Made by a program: the position numbers and the translations under genes | Shown here: positions 62,775 through 64,000 of the stretch, piece by piece | Position numbering within the stretch: the stretch's first letter is position 1 | How the letters are laid out: each line of letters starts with the position of its first letter | DNA from: JAFAGX01 sp963759875 | Lineage (GTDB): Bacteria > Acidobacteriota > Terriglobia > Terriglobales > Acidobacteriaceae | Direction: 5' to 3' | NCBI GenBank assembly: GCA_963759875.1 | Contig: CAVXBB010000015.1 | Location: forward strand, 310,001 to 374,000 | DNA length: 64,000 nt | Notes under the pieces: model-generated | Seen by the model: only the letters and a program-made list of their open reading frames with translations | What the model was told of the DNA's origin: nothing | Database searches by the model: none

Positions 62775-64000
62775 TCACGCACTCGACTGCTGAATGCGGC
62801 GCAGGAGCTGATAAACCGTGTTGCGGCCCACCCCGAGGATGGCAGCTGCTTTTGCCTTATTGCCTTGAACATAATCTAGAACCCGCATCACATAACGTCT
62901 TTGCATGTCCTCAAGAGTACTGAACTCGTCGGCTTCAGAAATCTGCGGACGCGTAACCGCGCGGACGCGTTCCGGCAAATCCTCCAGATCGATCACGTTC
63001 CCGGCACACATGATACAGCTGCTGCTGATGACATTCTCCAACTCCCGTACGTTGCCGGGCCAGGGATAAGCGGCCAGGCGAACCTGCGCGCGGCGGGTAA
63101 CTCCGATGATATTTTTTTGATACATTCTGGAGTTTTTCTCCAGAAAGTGTCGCTGCAGCAAGGGCAAGTCCTCCCGGCGCTGCGCCAAAGTGGGCACGGA
63201 AATCTCCGCTCCCGCCAGACGGTAAAACAGATCTTGACGGAAACTGCCTTCGGCCACCATCTGAGGCAAGTCGCGATGGGTAGCTGCGATCACGCGCACG
63301 TCGATGTGACGGAGAACCGGCGATCCCACCCGCTGAACCTCGTGGTTTTGGAGAACTCGCAGGAGTTTTGCCTGTGCTGATGGCGGAAGTTCTCCCACCT
63401 CATCCAGGAACACAGTCCCGCCATTGGCATATTCAAAGACGCCTTGCTTATCCTGGACAGCGCCGGTAAAGGCACCGCGTACGTAGCCAAATAATTGACT
63501 TTCCAGCAGAGTCTCCACCAATGCTGAGCAATTGCAAATCGCAAAAGTGGCGGCCGCTACCGGGCTGAGGTGGTGCAGCGCTTGGGCGACCAGTTCTTTG
63601 CCTGTGCCTGTGGCTCCGGTTATAAGCACCGACCGGAAATGTGGAGCGATGCGGCGAATCCTCGCGAAGACCTCTAACATCAAGGGGCTGCGACCAACCA
63701 TTCCTTCAAACTCGTATGCGTCGAGCAAATCGTGATCCAACTGAAATGTGCGTGAGCGAGCTTCTGTTTCCTGGAGCAGGCCTTGAATGCATCCACGCAA
63801 TTTCTCTGGATTCAGTGGTTTTTTCAGATAGTCGCGTGCGCCCCGTCGGATCGCCTCAATCGCCGATTCGGTGGAGTAAGACGACGTCATGAGCACAAAA
63901 TCGATTCCCGGATCCTTTGCCAAAATGCGATCCAACAGTTCGATCCCGTTCATTCCCGGCATGACGAGATCCGCCAGCACGATCCTCGGCTGCACCTGGA
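62775..64000 (-). CDS. Sigma-54-dependent response regulator, 5' end outside the window
   Basis: At least 406 residues are visible; the start lies beyond position 64000. The receiver part shows IVLADLVMPGMNG (Asp), LMTSSYSTES (Thr) and DYLKKPLNPEKL (Lys), so it is a standard receiver. The AAA+ core has GATGTGKE, GAFTGA and GGTVFLDEVGEL; the C-terminus has a Fis-like helix-turn-helix (NKAKAAAILGVGRNTVYQLL). Very similar in layout and wording to the converging gene, so a paralog pair. The Asp beyond the edge cannot be checked. Confidence 0.9.
   Translation of the reverse strand, partial: QVQPRIVLADLVMPGMNGIELLDRILAKDPGIDFVLMTSSYSTESAIEAIRRGARDYLKKPLNPEKLRGCIQGLLQETEARSRTFQLDHDLLDAYEFEGMVGRSPLMLEVFARIRRIAPHFRSVLITGATGTGKELVAQALHHLSPVAAATFAICNCSALVETLLESQLFGYVRGAFTGAVQDKQGVFEYANGGTVFLDEVGELPPSAQAKLLRVLQNHEVQRVGSPVLRHIDVRVIAATHRDLPQMVAEGSFRQDLFYRLAGAEISVPTLAQRREDLPLLQRHFLEKNSRMYQKNIIGVTRRAQVRLAAYPWPGNVRELENVISSSCIMCAGNVIDLEDLPERVRAVTRPQISEADEFSTLEDMQRRYVMRVLDYVQGNKAKAAAILGVGRNTVYQLLRRIQQSSA

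Overview
The window looks like chromosomal DNA from an Acidobacteriota member, most likely Terriglobia. The strongest hint is a secreted VWFA protein of the type known almost only from acidobacteria (3115-4119). Supporting hints are moderately high GC, sigma-54 activators with a shared acidobacterial style, an exopolysaccharide locus with an UpxY/NusG-like antiterminator, and families of small palindromic intergenic repeats. Species cannot be named from the sequence alone.

Layout. 1-5000: the end of a VOC protein, Pal lipoprotein, a DNA glycosylase, a SYLF protein, the VWFA protein and an STN-domain protein. 5606-11358: housekeeping genes (uvrA, a CPBP protease, pyrE, mtnA, a YlxP-like DUF503 gene). 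11461-19049: an M28 peptidase, a vapBC toxin-antitoxin pair, and the translation/transcription operon rimP-nusA-infB on the minus strand. 19122-19723: a gene-free block of palindromic repeats. 19724-21124: a glutamate dehydrogenase gene broken by six one-base insertions. 21389-22638: an arsR-arsM arsenic unit with a perfect inverted-repeat operator. 22747-29096: an M48 metalloprotease, a frameshifted TonB-type protein, and an aminotransferase, permease and flavoprotein reductase. 29341-30313: a 6S RNA candidate downstream of zapA and a zapB-like coiled-coil gene. 30633-37178: a four-gene tripartite RND efflux operon with a small hydrolase at its end.

37705-50405 is an exopolysaccharide locus. 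A LuxR-type regulator with a degenerate receiver diverges from a run of export and assembly genes: a Wza-like protein, a frameshifted Wzz/GumC-like protein, a P-loop-less CpsD-like protein, an UpxY-type antiterminator, a polyprenyl glycosylphosphotransferase, a ligase/polymerase, a flippase, one glycosyltransferase and a double-headed glycosyltransferase fusion. Most of these genes overlap or nearly touch, which suggests one long transcript needing antitermination. 50510-56170 is mixed: a serine hydrolase, an unusually ordered multicopper oxidase, a single-domain response regulator, a PPi-type phosphofructokinase and a small secreted protein.

57666-60217 is the most interesting accessory segment. 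A complete tRNA-Leu(TAA) and a 57-base copy of its 3' end bracket a roughly 2.5-kb islet. It carries no visible integrase but holds an overlapping three-gene operon: an unrecognised 225-residue protein, a DUF433 antitoxin-like protein and a DUF5615 PIN-like toxin. The window closes with a TetR regulator and a convergent pair of paralogous sigma-54 response regulators, one with an atypical receiver.

Eight reading-frame disruptions were found in three genes (gdhA, tonB-like, wzz-like), and by my reading all are single-base insertions. The sequence alone cannot say whether they are genuine mutations or systematic assembly error.
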